Positions 32,822 to 45,858 are shown, numbered from the stretch's first letter. The stretch: 64,000 bases of DNA from Streptomyces sp. NBC_00440 (GCF_036014215.1 NZ_CP107921.1:1683501-1747500); one strand, 5' to 3'. Notes: generated from the sequence alone by a model not told the origin. Translations and numbers: made by a program.

Positions 32822-35533
32822 TCAGTGTGCGGCCGACTCCCAGTCCGCGCCGACACCCACCGACACATCGAGCGGGGCCCGCAGTTGTGCCGCGGCCGCC
32901 ATCTCCCTGCGGAGGATCTCCTCCACCTGCTTGCGCTCGCCGGAGGCGATCTCCAGCACGATTTCGTCGTGCACCTGGAGCAGCATCCGCGAGGCCAGCC
33001 CGGCCCCGGTCAGTGCCCGGTCCACCTTCAGCATCGCGACCTTGACGATGTCCGCCGCGGTGCCCTGGATGGGGGCGTTGAGCGCCATCCGCTCGGCCAT
33101 CTCACGGCGCTGGCGGTTGTCGCTGTTGAGATCGGGCAGATAGCGGCGGCGGCCCAGCATCGTCTGGGTGTACCCGGTGGCGCGGGCCTCCTCGACGACG
33201 CGCTGCAGATAGTCCCGCACCCCGCCGAACCGCTCGAAGAAGGTGTCCATCAGCCCGCGCGCCTCGCCGGCCTCGATGTTCAGCTGCTGGGAGAGGCCGA
33301 ACGCCGAGAGCCCGTAGGCGAGTCCGTACGACATCGCCTTGATCTTGCGCCGCATCTCCGGGTCGACGGCGGACTTCTCCACCCCGAACACCTGTGAGGC
33401 GACCGTGGTGTGCAGGTCCTCGCCCGAGGTGAACGCCTCGATCAGCCCGGCGTCCTCCGACAGATGCGCCATCACCCGCAGTTCGATCTGGCTGTAGTCG
33501 GCGGTCATCAGCGATTCGTACCCCTCGCCGACGACGAAGCCGCGGCGGATGGCCCGGCCCTCGTCCGTACGCACCGGGATGTTCTGCAGGTTGGGGTCGG
33601 TGGACGACAGCCGGCCCGTCGCCGCCACCGTCTGGTTGAAAGTGGTGTGGATCCGGCCGTCCGCGGCCACCATCTTGATCAGGCCCTCGACGGTCACCCG
33701 CAGCTTGGCCTGCTCCCGGTGGCGCAGCATGATCACCGGCAGGTCGTGCTCGGTCTGCGCGGCCAGCCAGGCCAGCGCGTCCGCGTCCGTCGTGTACCCG
33801 GTCTTGGTCTTCTTCGTCTTGGGCAGACCGAGCTCGGTGAAGAAGACCTCCTGCAGCTGCTTGGGCGAGCCGAGGTTGAACTCGTGCCCGACCGCCGCAT
33901 GCGCCTCCTTCACGGCCTGCTGCACCGCACCGGCGAACTGCTGCTCCATTCCCTCCAGATGGGCGCGGTCGGCGGCGATGCCGTGCCGTTCCAGCCGGGC
34001 CAGCAGGATCGACGTCGGCAGCTCCACATCGTGCAGCAGTCCGGTGGCGCCGACCTCCTGGAGCCGCTCGCCGAACGCGTCGCCGAGGTCGAGCACCGCG
34101 CGGGCCTGGGTCATCAGGGACTCGGCCTCGGCCTGCTCATCCGTACCGAAGGCGAGCTGGCCGTCGGCGGAGGCCGCCGGGGCGAGCTCCCGGCCCAGGT
34201 ACTCCACGGCCAGTGGCTCCAACGCGAAGGAGCGCCGGCCGGGCTTCACCAGATAGGCGGCGAGCGCGGTGTCCATCGCGACGCCCTCGACGCTCCAGCC
34301 GTGCTCGGGGAAGACCCGCATCGCGTTCTTCGCGTTGTGCATGACCTTCGGGCTCTCCGGGTCCGCGATCCAGGCGGCGAAGGCCTGCTCGTCGGCCTCG
34401 TCCAGCTGGGTGGTGTCGAACCAGGCGGCGGGCCCGTCCGCCGCGGCGAGCGCGATCTCGCGGACACTGCCGGTGCCCAGCGCCCAGCTCTCGACGGTGG
34501 CCATGCCGAGCGGCTGCCCGCCGTGCTCGGCCAGCCAGGGTGCCAGCTCCCCGGAGGCCAGCACGGAGCCGTCCAGCTCGACTCCGGCGGCCGGAGCCTG
34601 GTCCGCTTCGTCCGCCGCACCCGGGTCGACGGCCAGCAGCCGCTCGCGCAGGCTCGGGTTCCGGATCTCCAGCACATCCAGCACGTGCGCGAACGCCTCC
34701 CGGTCGTACGCGGCGCGCTCCAGGTCCGCCGGGCCCTTCGGCAGCTCGACATCGCGGACCATCTCGGTGAGCCGGCGGTTGAGCCGCACCGCATCCAGGT
34801 GATCGCGGAAATTCTGCCCGGCCTTGCCCTTGACCTCGTCGGCACGCTCCACCAGCTCGGCGAACGAACCGAACTGGTTGATCCACTTCGCGGCCGTCTT
34901 CTCGCCGACGCCGGGGATACCCGGAAGGTTGTCCGACGGGTCGCCGCGCAGCGCCGCGAAGTCCGGGTACTGCTGCGGGGTCAGGCCGTACTTCTCCTCG
35001 ACCTTCTCCGGTGTGAAGCGGGTGAGCTCGGAGACGCCCTTGGTCGGGTACAGCACGGTGACGTGGTCGCTGATCAGCTGGAAGGAGTCCCGGTCACCGG
35101 TGACGATCAGTACCTCGAAGCCGGCCGCCTCGGCCTGGGTGGCGAGCGTCGCGATGACGTCGTCCGCCTCGAAGCCCTCGATCGCGAAGCGGTCCACCCG
35201 CATCGTGTCCAGCACTTCGCCGATCAGCTCGACCTGGCCCTTGAACTCGTCGGGGGTCTTGGAGCGGTTCGCCTTGTACTCGGGGAACTCGTCCGCGCGC
35301 CAGGTCTTGCGGGAGACGTCGAAAGCCACCGCGAAGTGGGTGGGCGCCTCATCACGCAGCGTGTTCGCCAGCATCGACGCGAAGCCGTAGACGGCATTCG
35401 TCGTCTGACCGCTCGCGGTCGTGAAGTTCTCCGCGGGCAGCGCGAAGAACGCCCGGTACGCCAGAGAGTGCCCGTCCATGAGGAGCAGGCGGGGGCGGGT
35501 GTCTGCGGTCTGCTTCGATGCTGTCTTTGCCAC
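32822..35533 (-). CDS. polA: DNA polymerase I
   Basis: The 903-residue family A polymerase has an N-terminal 5'-3' exonuclease (LLLMDGHSLAYRAFFALP) and helix-hairpin-helix GIPGVGEKTAAKWI. The 3'-5' exonuclease-like domain (about 330-500) lacks the usual acidic residues: a VESW segment stands where DTE is expected and HNAKNAM where NxxxD is expected. The complete polymerase domain follows, with DYSQIELRVMAHLS, KAMSYGLAYGLSAFGL and LLQVHDEIVLE. It serves repair and Okazaki processing. The GTG at 35533 is chosen because a -10 box ends seven bases upstream, giving a leaderless message; the frame upstream is non-coding. It is divergent from the YdeP-type gene. Confidence 0.96.
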   Translation of the reverse strand: MAKTASKQTADTRPRLLLMDGHSLAYRAFFALPAENFTTASGQTTNAVYGFASMLANTLRDEAPTHFAVAFDVSRKTWRADEFPEYKANRSKTPDEFKGQVELIGEVLDTMRVDRFAIEGFEADDVIATLATQAEAAGFEVLIVTGDRDSFQLISDHVTVLYPTKGVSELTRFTPEKVEEKYGLTPQQYPDFAALRGDPSDNLPGIPGVGEKTAAKWINQFGSFAELVERADEVKGKAGQNFRDHLDAVRLNRRLTEMVRDVELPKGPADLERAAYDREAFAHVLDVLEIRNPSLRERLLAVDPGAADEADQAPAAGVELDGSVLASGELAPWLAEHGGQPLGMATVESWALGTGSVREIALAAADGPAAWFDTTQLDEADEQAFAAWIADPESPKVMHNAKNAMRVFPEHGWSVEGVAMDTALAAYLVKPGRRSFALEPLAVEYLGRELAPAASADGQLAFGTDEQAEAESLMTQARAVLDLGDAFGERLQEVGATGLLHDVELPTSILLARLERHGIAADRAHLEGMEQQFAGAVQQAVKEAHAAVGHEFNLGSPKQLQEVFFTELGLPKTKKTKTGYTTDADALAWLAAQTEHDLPVIMLRHREQAKLRVTVEGLIKMVAADGRIHTTFNQTVAATGRLSSTDPNLQNIPVRTDEGRAIRRGFVVGEGYESLMTADYSQIELRVMAHLSEDAGLIEAFTSGEDLHTTVASQVFGVEKSAVDPEMRRKIKAMSYGLAYGLSAFGLSQQLNIEAGEARGLMDTFFERFGGVRDYLQRVVEEARATGYTQTMLGRRRYLPDLNSDNRQRREMAERMALNAPIQGTAADIVKVAMLKVDRALTGAGLASRMLLQVHDEIVLEIASGERKQVEEILRREMAAAAQLRAPLDVSVGVGADWESAAH

Positions 35534-35540
35534 GGGTCCG

Positions 35541-35563
35541 ATCCTGCCACGGAGCACTGACAA
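35541..35563 (-). promoter_or_regulatory. polA: polA promoter, RecA-NDp/PafBC type
   Basis: The minus strand reads TTGTCAGTG, eight bases, CAGGAT, then seven bases to the GTG. The upstream box is a perfect match to the DNA-damage consensus TTGTCRGTG; the -10 differs at its first base. Confidence 0.6.
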
Positions 35564-35593
35564 TCCAGACCTCCGCACACCTCACCGGAACGG

Positions 35594-35616
35594 CTGTCAG
35601 TGGCGCGTGACAGGAT
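35594..35616 (+). promoter_or_regulatory. Mirror promoter for the YdeP-type oxidoreductase gene
   Basis: CTGTCAGTG, eight bases, then CAGGAT, the same element as the polA promoter in the opposite direction. Together they form the arms of a large imperfect palindrome centred between bases 35578 and 35579. Confidence 0.5.
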
Positions 35617-35656
35617 CGGGGCTGTACGCCGATCCGCCCGCTCGAAGGAGAGCGCC

Positions 35657-37936
<2,280 letters not shown>

Positions 37937-38026
37937 GCGTTCGCTTAAGCCACCGGGCGGGCCCGCCAGCGGTCCGCTGCCGGAAGCCGGCGCAGCAGCC
38001 GCCACGACGATCGGAGCCGGACCACC

Positions 38027-38500
38027 ATGGGCGAGCAGACCACCGTGAAGTTCCCTCAAGAGGTCATCGACGAGTACGCCGAGCTCGGCGTCGACCTGCC
38101 CGCGCTGTTCTCCGCAGGCCATCTCGGCGAGCGGATGGGCGTCCGGATCATCGAGGCCGCCGCCGACCGCGTCGTCGGCACCATGCCGGTCGAGGGCAAC
38201 ACCCAGCCGTACGGCCTGCTGCACGGCGGCGCGTCCGCCGTACTCGCCGAGACCCTCGGCTCCGTCGGCTCGATGCTGCACGGCGGCCCCTCCAAACTCG
38301 CCGTCGGCGTCGACCTCAACTGCACGCATCACCGCGGCGCCCGCAGCGGGCTGGTCACCGGGGTGGCCACCCCGGTCCACCGCGGCCGGTCCACCGCGAC
38401 GTACGAGATCGTCATCACCGACGAACAGGACAAGCGGGTCTGCACGGCCCGGCTCACCTGCCTTCTGCGCGACGCCGCCCCCGACGGCTCCGCGGGCTGA
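38027..38500 (+). CDS. PaaI-type hotdog thioesterase
   Basis: This 157-residue hotdog-fold protein has the PaaI-family core QPYGLLHGGASAVLAETLGS, with the HGG motif and downstream acid (E), then VGVDLNCTHHRGARSGLVTG. It should hydrolyse an acyl- or aryl-CoA thioester in the cytoplasm. The ATG at 38027 follows GGAGCC. It is 90 bases behind the YdeP-type gene and may be co-transcribed with it. The substrate is unknown. Confidence 0.9.
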   Translation: MGEQTTVKFPQEVIDEYAELGVDLPALFSAGHLGERMGVRIIEAAADRVVGTMPVEGNTQPYGLLHGGASAVLAETLGSVGSMLHGGPSKLAVGVDLNCTHHRGARSGLVTGVATPVHRGRSTATYEIVITDEQDKRVCTARLTCLLRDAAPDGSAG

Positions 38501-39003
38501 CCCCACCCGCTCTCCGCGACCGGGCGACGTCGCGGACACGCCCCAGCGGCCGTATCCGTCACGCAGAACACCGGCCGTCACACTTCCATGTCACGCTGCG
38601 TAACAAAACCGCAATGAATGAGAGATTCCGCGGTGCCCCCGCACCCCGCCGCCGGCCCGCCCGGCGGCGGCTTTGCGACACCTGCACCGCGCACCCGCCG
38701 ACAGCACCATGATTGCCTCAAGCCCCTTAGCGGAACTGCACGTTCTCACATCCCGGGCAGATACATGGTGACCGCATTTCTCCCAACTGTCCGCAGTGCG
38801 CCTACCGTTCGCCGCTCCGGTCATAACAAGACAGTCACATCCTGACCTTCGATGGTCCGCACTTCCGTCACCTGCGCTTAGAGTCACGCCCAGTCACCGC
38901 GCCGCCGGGCGCGTCTGCAGCACGGCCCTGCACCAATCCAGTACGGCCCGGCGAGACCTACGGCGCCTCAGCAGAGGCGGCGGCGCCAGGGAGAGGATTC
39001 ATC
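38501..39003. other. 503-bp region upstream of the branched-chain amino acid operon
   Basis: It contains the hairpin at 38646-38670, then a less GC-rich stretch (about 38690-38880) that probably carries the operon promoter and regulatory sites. I could not assign a confident -35/-10 pair. No gene was seen. Confidence 0.5.
38646..38670 (+). terminator. Hairpin after the thioesterase gene
   Basis: CCGCCGCCGG / CCGGCGGCGG is a perfect 10-bp stem with a 5-base loop, followed by CTTTGC. Confidence 0.65.
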
Positions 39004-40233
39004 GTGCGACAGCGTTCGTTGCTCATACTCACCACCGTGCTGACCACAGGCGCACTCACACTCACCGCTTGTGGATCGCGCGACAACAAGGACAGCAAGG
39101 GCAGCAGCGGCGGCAAGACCGAGGTCGTCATCGGCGTCGACGCGCCGCTCACCGGAGCGAACTCCGCCACCGGCCTCGGCATCCAGGGCGGCGTCAAGGT
39201 CGCCATCGATGACGCGAACAAGAACAACACCGTGCCCGGCGTGAAGTTCAGCATCAAGGCGCTCGACGACAAGGCCCTGCCGCCGACCGGCCAGCAGAAC
39301 GCCTCCGCGCTGGTCGCGGACAACAACGTCCTGGGCGTCGTCGGACCGCTCAACTCCGGTGTCGCACAGACCATGCAGCAGGTCTTCGCCACCGCCAACC
39401 TGGTCGAGATATCGCCGGCGAACACCGCCCCCGAGCTCACCCAGGGCAAGAACTGGCAGACCAAGAAGGTCCGCCCGTACAAGACGTACTTCCGCACCGC
39501 GACCACGGACGCCCTCCAGGGCGGCTTCGCCGCGCAGTACGCCGGGCAGACGCTCAAGAAGAAGAAGGTCTTCGTCGTCGACGACAAGCAGACCTACGGC
39601 GCCGGTCTCGCCAAGCTCTTCAAGGCCAACTTCCTGAAGGCGGGCGGCAAGCTTGCCGGCCAGGACCACGTCAACACCGGGGACAAGGACTTCTCCACCC
39701 TCGTCACCAAGATCAAGAACTCCGGCGCCGACATCCTCTACTACGGCGGCCAGTACGACGAGTCCCAGATCATCACCAAGCAGCTCAAGGACGCCGGCGC
39801 CCACATCCCGCTCATGGGCGGCGACGGCATGTTCTCACCCACCTACATCAAGACCGCGGGCAAGGCGGCCGAGGGCGACCTCGCCACCTCCGTCGGCGTC
39901 CCCGTCGAGTCCCTCCCCGCCGCCAAGGACTTCATCGCGAAGTACAAGGCCGCCAAGTACACCGGTGACTACGGGACTTACGGCGGATACTCCTACGACG
40001 CCGCCACCGCCATCATCAAGGCCGTCGGCGCCGTGGTGAAGGACGGCAAGGTCCCGTCCGACGCCCGCCAGCAGATCGTCAACGCCGTCCAGAAGACGGA
40101 CTTCGACGGCATCGCAGGCCACGTCTCCTTCGACCAGTACGGCGACACCACCAACAAGCAGCTCACCGTCTACCAGGTCAAGAACGGCGCCTGGAAGGCC
40201 GTCAAGAGCGGCATCTACACGCCGGCCGGCTGA
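39004..40233 (+). CDS. Branched-chain amino acid ABC transporter substrate-binding lipoprotein
   Basis: The 409-residue LivJ-type lipoprotein has the signal SLLILTTVLTTGALTLTAC, with Cys23 as the lipidation site. The periplasmic-binding fold follows, with VVIGVDAPLTGANSATGLGI, NVLGVVGPLNSGVAQTM and the KKKVFVVDDKQTYGAGLAKLF hinge. It should bind leucine, isoleucine or valine, or a related amide. GGGAGAGGA precedes the GTG at 39004. It heads a five-gene operon; 104 bases separate it from the permease gene, a common gap after a highly expressed binding protein. Confidence 0.94.
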   Translation: MRQRSLLILTTVLTTGALTLTACGSRDNKDSKGSSGGKTEVVIGVDAPLTGANSATGLGIQGGVKVAIDDANKNNTVPGVKFSIKALDDKALPPTGQQNASALVADNNVLGVVGPLNSGVAQTMQQVFATANLVEISPANTAPELTQGKNWQTKKVRPYKTYFRTATTDALQGGFAAQYAGQTLKKKKVFVVDDKQTYGAGLAKLFKANFLKAGGKLAGQDHVNTGDKDFSTLVTKIKNSGADILYYGGQYDESQIITKQLKDAGAHIPLMGGDGMFSPTYIKTAGKAAEGDLATSVGVPVESLPAAKDFIAKYKAAKYTGDYGTYGGYSYDAATAIIKAVGAVVKDGKVPSDARQQIVNAVQKTDFDGIAGHVSFDQYGDTTNKQLTVYQVKNGAWKAVKSGIYTPAG

Positions 40234-40337
40234 CCAGGAACACCGCAGTGCACAGGGCCGCGCGGCCACGACCACCAGTCACCGCGCGGCCCGCAGTCTC
40301 CCCGTAGCTCACACCCCACCCACATGGAGGCCATGCG

Positions 40338-41270
40338 GTGAACTCCCTGCCGCAACAGCTGGCCAACGGGCTGTTCCTCGGCTCGATGTACGGGCTGATC
40401 GCCATCGGATACACGATGGTGTACGGCATCGTCCAGCTCATCAACTTCGCCCACGGCGAGATATTCATGACCGGCGGCTTCGGCGCGCTGACGGTCTACA
40501 TGTACGTACTGCCTGACGGCACTTCGATGTGGATAGCCCTGCCGGCCATGCTGGTGGGCGGCGCCATCGTCGCCGTACTCGTCGCCGTCGGAGCGGAACG
40601 CTTCGCCTACCGGCCCCTGCGCGGCGCGCCACGACTCGCACCGCTCATCACCGCGATCGGCCTCTCCCTCGCACTCCAGCAGGCAGTCTTCAACTGGTAC
40701 CCCGGCGCGGAGAACGCCCGCGTCTTCCCGCCACTGCCCGGCGGCCCGTACCACCTCGGCTCCATCGACATCCAGAGCGGCGACCTCTTCCTGATCATCG
40801 CGGCCCCCCTCTGCATGGCCGCTCTCGCCGTCTTCACCCGGACCTCCCGCACCGGCCGCGCCATGCAGGCCACCGCCCAGGACCCCGACACCGCCCAGCT
40901 CATGGGCATCGACACCAACCGGATCATCGTCATCGCGTTCGCCATCGGCGGCCTCTTCGCCGCCGTCGCCGGCATCGCGTACGGCTTCAAGATCGGCAAC
41001 GTCGACTACAGCATGGGCTTCCAGGCCGGCCTCAAAGCCTTCACCGCGGCCGTGCTCGGCGGCATCGGCAACATCTACGGCGCCATGCTCGGCGGTCTCG
41101 TCCTCGGTGTCGCCGAAGTCATGGCCACCGCGTACATCGACCAGGTTCCCGGTATGCATCAGCTCGGCGGCCAGGCATGGTCGGCGGTCTGGGCCTTCGT
41201 GCTGCTGATTCTCGTACTGCTCCTACGACCACAAGGTCTACTGGGCGAACGCGTCGCGGACAGGGCGTGA
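40338..41270 (+). CDS. Branched-chain amino acid ABC permease (LivH type)
   Basis: The 310-residue integral membrane protein has LivH motifs NGLFLGSMYGLIAIGYTMVYG, INFAHGEIFMTGGF and GFQAGLKAFTAAVLGGIGNIYGAMLGG. It forms the channel with the LivM-type permease. The GTG at 40338 has GGAGG upstream. Its TGA overlaps the next start (GTGA). Confidence 0.95.
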   Translation: MNSLPQQLANGLFLGSMYGLIAIGYTMVYGIVQLINFAHGEIFMTGGFGALTVYMYVLPDGTSMWIALPAMLVGGAIVAVLVAVGAERFAYRPLRGAPRLAPLITAIGLSLALQQAVFNWYPGAENARVFPPLPGGPYHLGSIDIQSGDLFLIIAAPLCMAALAVFTRTSRTGRAMQATAQDPDTAQLMGIDTNRIIVIAFAIGGLFAAVAGIAYGFKIGNVDYSMGFQAGLKAFTAAVLGGIGNIYGAMLGGLVLGVAEVMATAYIDQVPGMHQLGGQAWSAVWAFVLLILVLLLRPQGLLGERVADRA

Positions 41271-43138
41271 CGGACATGGAACCCACCCAGAACAACGAGC
41301 CCGACGCGAACGCCGAGACCACCGGCACCACCGGCACCACCGGCACCAACCCGGCCAACGAGCCCACCACCAGTGCCGCCACCCCCTCCGGTGCCTCGCC
41401 GCTCATCCCGCTCCCGCTGGTCGCCGCCCGCGTACTCACCATGGCCGGCGCCGTCATCACCATCGTGAGCGCCTTCCTCTCCTGGACCTGGGAGTCCGAC
41501 TTCGCCGACGACCTGACCTACTCCGGGAACCCCTCAGGACTCCAGTTCCTCGCGGTCATCGGCGGCGTCGTCACCCTCCTCTTCGTCCTCAGCCACGCTC
41601 GCGTACGCGGACTGCGCTGGCTCAACCCCAGCGGCGCGACCGCCCCGGTCTTCCTCGCGGCGCTCGCCGCGTTCGCCGTCGTCTGGTACGTCGTCCTCGC
41701 CATCGCCTTCGAACTCGGCGGGCTCGTCAACCTCGACCCGGGCGGCTGGATCGCCGCCGTGGGCGCCGCAGTCGCCCTCGTCGGCACACTCGCGCTGCCC
41801 AGGCCCGGCACCACCGCGAAGTCCTACTTCGCCAAGGCCGACCCGATCCCCGCAGCCCAGGCGCTCCCGGCCTGGGGACAGCGCGTGGTCATCACCGCCG
41901 CCACCGTGCTCGGCCTCATCGTCTTCACCTACGGCATCGGCGTCCCCGACGAACAGCCGGAAGTCTTCATCGCGTTCGTCCTGCTCGTCGTCTTCAACGC
42001 CTGGGCGCTCTTCGGCGCCGGACTCACCGACCGCTTCTCCGAACTCAACGCCCGGCACAAAGGATTCGCCACCTCCATGGCGTTCCTCGCAGCGGCGATC
42101 TTCCCGTTCACCCAGAGCGAGGACCACAACGCCAACCTCGGCGTGAACATCCTCATCTTCGGAACCGTCGCCCTCGGCCTCAACATCGTCGTCGGCCTCA
42201 CCGGACTCCTCGACCTCGGCTACGTCGCCTTCCTCGGCGTCGGCGCCTACGCGGCGGCACTGGTCTCCGGATCCGAGTTCTCCACCTTCTCCGGCGTCCA
42301 ATTCCCGTTCTGGGCAGCCGCCCTGACCGGAATGGCAGCCTCCCTGATCTTCGGCGTCCTCATCGGCGCACCCACCCTGCGACTGCGCGGCGACTACCTC
42401 GCGATCGTCACCCTGGGCTTCGGAGAGATCTTCCGCATCGCCGTGAACAGCCTGGACGGCTCGTCGGGCCCCGACATCACCAACGGCCCCAACGGCATCC
42501 CCTCCATCCCGGACCTCGAACTCTTCGGGTTCAACCTCGGTGCCTCCCACAACATCGCGGGCTTCACCCTCGGCCGGTTCGCCAACTACTTCCTGCTCAT
42601 GCTGGTGATCACCGGACTCGTCGTCCTGGTCTTCAACCGCGCGGCCGACTCCCGTATCGGGCGCTCCTGGATCGCCATCCGCGAGGACGAGACAGCGGCC
42701 ACCGCCATGGGCATCAACGGCTTCCGGGTCAAGCTCATCGCCTTCGCACTCGGCGCCACCCTCGCGGGCCTCGCCGGAACGGTCAGCGCGCACGTGACCT
42801 ACAGCGTCACCCCCGCCCCGTACCAGTTCGCCGGAGCCGCCCCGCCCAACTCGGCCTTCCTGCTGGCCGCAGTGGTACTCGGCGGCATGGGAACGGTCGG
42901 CGGCCCGATCCTCGGTGCCACCTTCCTCTACCTCATCCCGGAGAAGCTCGGCTTCCTCAAGCAGTACGAACTGCTCGCCTTCGGCATCGCACTCGTCCTG
43001 CTGATGCGCTTCCGCCCCGAAGGCGTCATCGCCAACCGGCGGCACCAGCTCGAATTCCACGAGGACAGCGCACCCGACCTGCCGGAACAACGCACAACCG
43101 GCGACGAAACCGTCCCCGCAGGCAAGGCAGGGGCGTGA
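41267..43138 (+). CDS. Branched-chain amino acid ABC permease (LivM type), long N-terminus
   Basis: The 623-residue protein is about twice the basic LivM length. The first 50 residues are hydrophilic with repeated Thr-Gly (TTGTTGTTGT). Extra membrane helices occupy about 50-240, and the LivM core follows (NIVVGLTGLLDLGYVAFLGVGAYAAAL, LRLRGDYLAIVTLGFGEIFRI, GRSWIAIREDETAATAMGIN). The GTG at 41267 overlaps the LivH stop by four bases; ATG at 41276 is the alternative. The long form is usual in Streptomyces. Confidence 0.93.
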   Translation: MTDMEPTQNNEPDANAETTGTTGTTGTNPANEPTTSAATPSGASPLIPLPLVAARVLTMAGAVITIVSAFLSWTWESDFADDLTYSGNPSGLQFLAVIGGVVTLLFVLSHARVRGLRWLNPSGATAPVFLAALAAFAVVWYVVLAIAFELGGLVNLDPGGWIAAVGAAVALVGTLALPRPGTTAKSYFAKADPIPAAQALPAWGQRVVITAATVLGLIVFTYGIGVPDEQPEVFIAFVLLVVFNAWALFGAGLTDRFSELNARHKGFATSMAFLAAAIFPFTQSEDHNANLGVNILIFGTVALGLNIVVGLTGLLDLGYVAFLGVGAYAAALVSGSEFSTFSGVQFPFWAAALTGMAASLIFGVLIGAPTLRLRGDYLAIVTLGFGEIFRIAVNSLDGSSGPDITNGPNGIPSIPDLELFGFNLGASHNIAGFTLGRFANYFLLMLVITGLVVLVFNRAADSRIGRSWIAIREDETAATAMGINGFRVKLIAFALGATLAGLAGTVSAHVTYSVTPAPYQFAGAAPPNSAFLLAAVVLGGMGTVGGPILGATFLYLIPEKLGFLKQYELLAFGIALVLLMRFRPEGVIANRRHQLEFHEDSAPDLPEQRTTGDETVPAGKAGA

Positions 43139-43146
43139 GGAACGAC

Positions 43147-44810
<1,664 letters not shown>

Positions 44811-44839
44811 ACCCGGTCCGCCCGGTCCCCGCAGCACAC

Positions 44840-44884
44840 AGCCGGACGGCCCACCCCGAATCTCCCGGGGCGGGCCGTCCGGCT
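44840..44884. terminator. Bidirectional terminator between livF and the ANTAR regulator
   Basis: An inverted repeat of 18 bases per arm with one mismatch (AGCCGGACGGCCC.. / ..GGGCCGTCCGGCT) and a 9-base loop lies between two convergent genes. Confidence 0.85.
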
Positions 44885-44921
44885 GTCGCCTTCGTACTGC
44901 GGACCTGGAGCCGCGCCGGAG

Positions 44922-45575
44922 CTACTGCTCCTTGGCCGCCTTCTTCTCCTCGGCGTCCTCGATGACCGCCTCGGCGACCTGCTGCATCGACATCCGGCGG
45001 TCCATCGACGTCTTCTGGATCCATCGGAAGGCGGCGGGCTCGGTCAGCCCGTACTGCGTCTGCAGCACCGACTTCGCCCGGTCCACCAGCTTCCGCGTCT
45101 CCAGCCGCTGCGAGAGGTCGGCGACCTCCTGCTCCAGGGCCTTCAGCTCGGTGAAGCGGGAGACGGCCATCTCGATGGCGGGCACGACGTCGCTCTTGGA
45201 GAACGGCTTCACGAGATACGCCATCGCTCCGGCGTCCCTGGCCCGCTCCACGAGGTCGCGCTGCGAGAACGCGGTCAGCATCAGGACCGGGGCGATGGAC
45301 TCCTCGGTGATCTTCTCGGCGGCGGAGATCCCGTCCAGAACGGGCATCTTCACATCGAGGATCACCAGATCGGGCCGGTGCTCCCGGGCCAGCTCGACGG
45401 CCCGCTGACCGTCACCGGCTTCGCCGACGACCGCGTAGCCCTCTTCTTCGAGCATCTCTTTGAGGTCGAGGCGGATGAGGGCCTCGTCCTCGGCGATGAC
45501 GACACGGGTCGTCAGCGGCGGGACGTGCGACTTGTCGTCGTCGGCGACGGGCTGGGGCGACTCGGGGGCGGTCAC
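44922..45575 (-). CDS. ANTAR-domain response regulator (PdtaR-like)
   Basis: The 217-residue regulator has a receiver domain (VVIAEDEALIRLDLKEML, phosphoacceptor Asp in LVILDVKMPVLDG, LTAF, LVKPF) and a C-terminal ANTAR RNA-binding domain (RKLVDRAKSVLQTQYGLTE, MSMQQVAEAVI). ANTAR proteins bind paired hexaloop hairpins in mRNA and prevent termination when phosphorylated. The GTG at 45575 has AAGGAG upstream. No adjacent kinase gene is present; the mycobacterial orthologue works with a separate kinase (PdtaS). Confidence 0.95.
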   Translation of the reverse strand: MTAPESPQPVADDDKSHVPPLTTRVVIAEDEALIRLDLKEMLEEEGYAVVGEAGDGQRAVELAREHRPDLVILDVKMPVLDGISAAEKITEESIAPVLMLTAFSQRDLVERARDAGAMAYLVKPFSKSDVVPAIEMAVSRFTELKALEQEVADLSQRLETRKLVDRAKSVLQTQYGLTEPAAFRWIQKTSMDRRMSMQQVAEAVIEDAEEKKAAKEQ

Positions 45576-45632
45576 GGGGCTCCTTGATTCATGGCAGGTG
45601 CTGCTACCTGAGCCTACCTAGCTCCTGTATGT

Positions 45633-45660
45633 TTGAGTCACGGCGGGTCTCCGCTAACCT
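45633..45660 (+). promoter_or_regulatory. Putative tRNA promoter
   Basis: TTGAGT (45633-45638), a 16-base spacer and TAACCT (45655-45660) lie 15 bases upstream of the mature tRNA 5' end. Confidence 0.5.
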
Positions 45661-45675
45661 TTGATCTCAAGGCAA

Positions 45676-45748
45676 GCCCTGGTAGTCCAGCGGAAGAGAC
45701 ACGGTGCTCAAACCACCGACAGCGTGGGTTCGAATCCCACCCAGGGCA
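45676..45748 (+). tRNA. tRNA, anticodon CAA (Leu by code), class I shape
   Basis: The 73-base gene folds into a full cloverleaf: acceptor GCCCTGG/CCAGGGC with discriminator A; D stem GTC/GAC with loop GG; anticodon stem CGGTG/CACCG around loop CTCAAAC (anticodon CAA at 34-36); a 5-base variable loop ACAGC; T arm GTGGG-TTCGAAT-CCCAC. CCA is not encoded. By anticodon it reads UUG (Leu), but bacterial tRNA-Leu normally has a long variable arm, which this one lacks. Confidence 0.88.
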
Positions 45749-45858
45749 CTTTACCTTCGCTTCCAAGGCCCACCCCTTATTGGAGATCTTCACTCGCCTC
45801 AGCGAACGCAGCGTCGAACGGGTGCGGCAGCAGCGATGTTCGGGCCAGTCTCGCATCC

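Noticed and set aside
45661..45858. Longer form of the LAGLIDADG protein starting inside the tRNA
   Set aside because: The frame would read through the tRNA gene; the first 66 residues are low-quality and the HTH begins right after the ATG at 45859.
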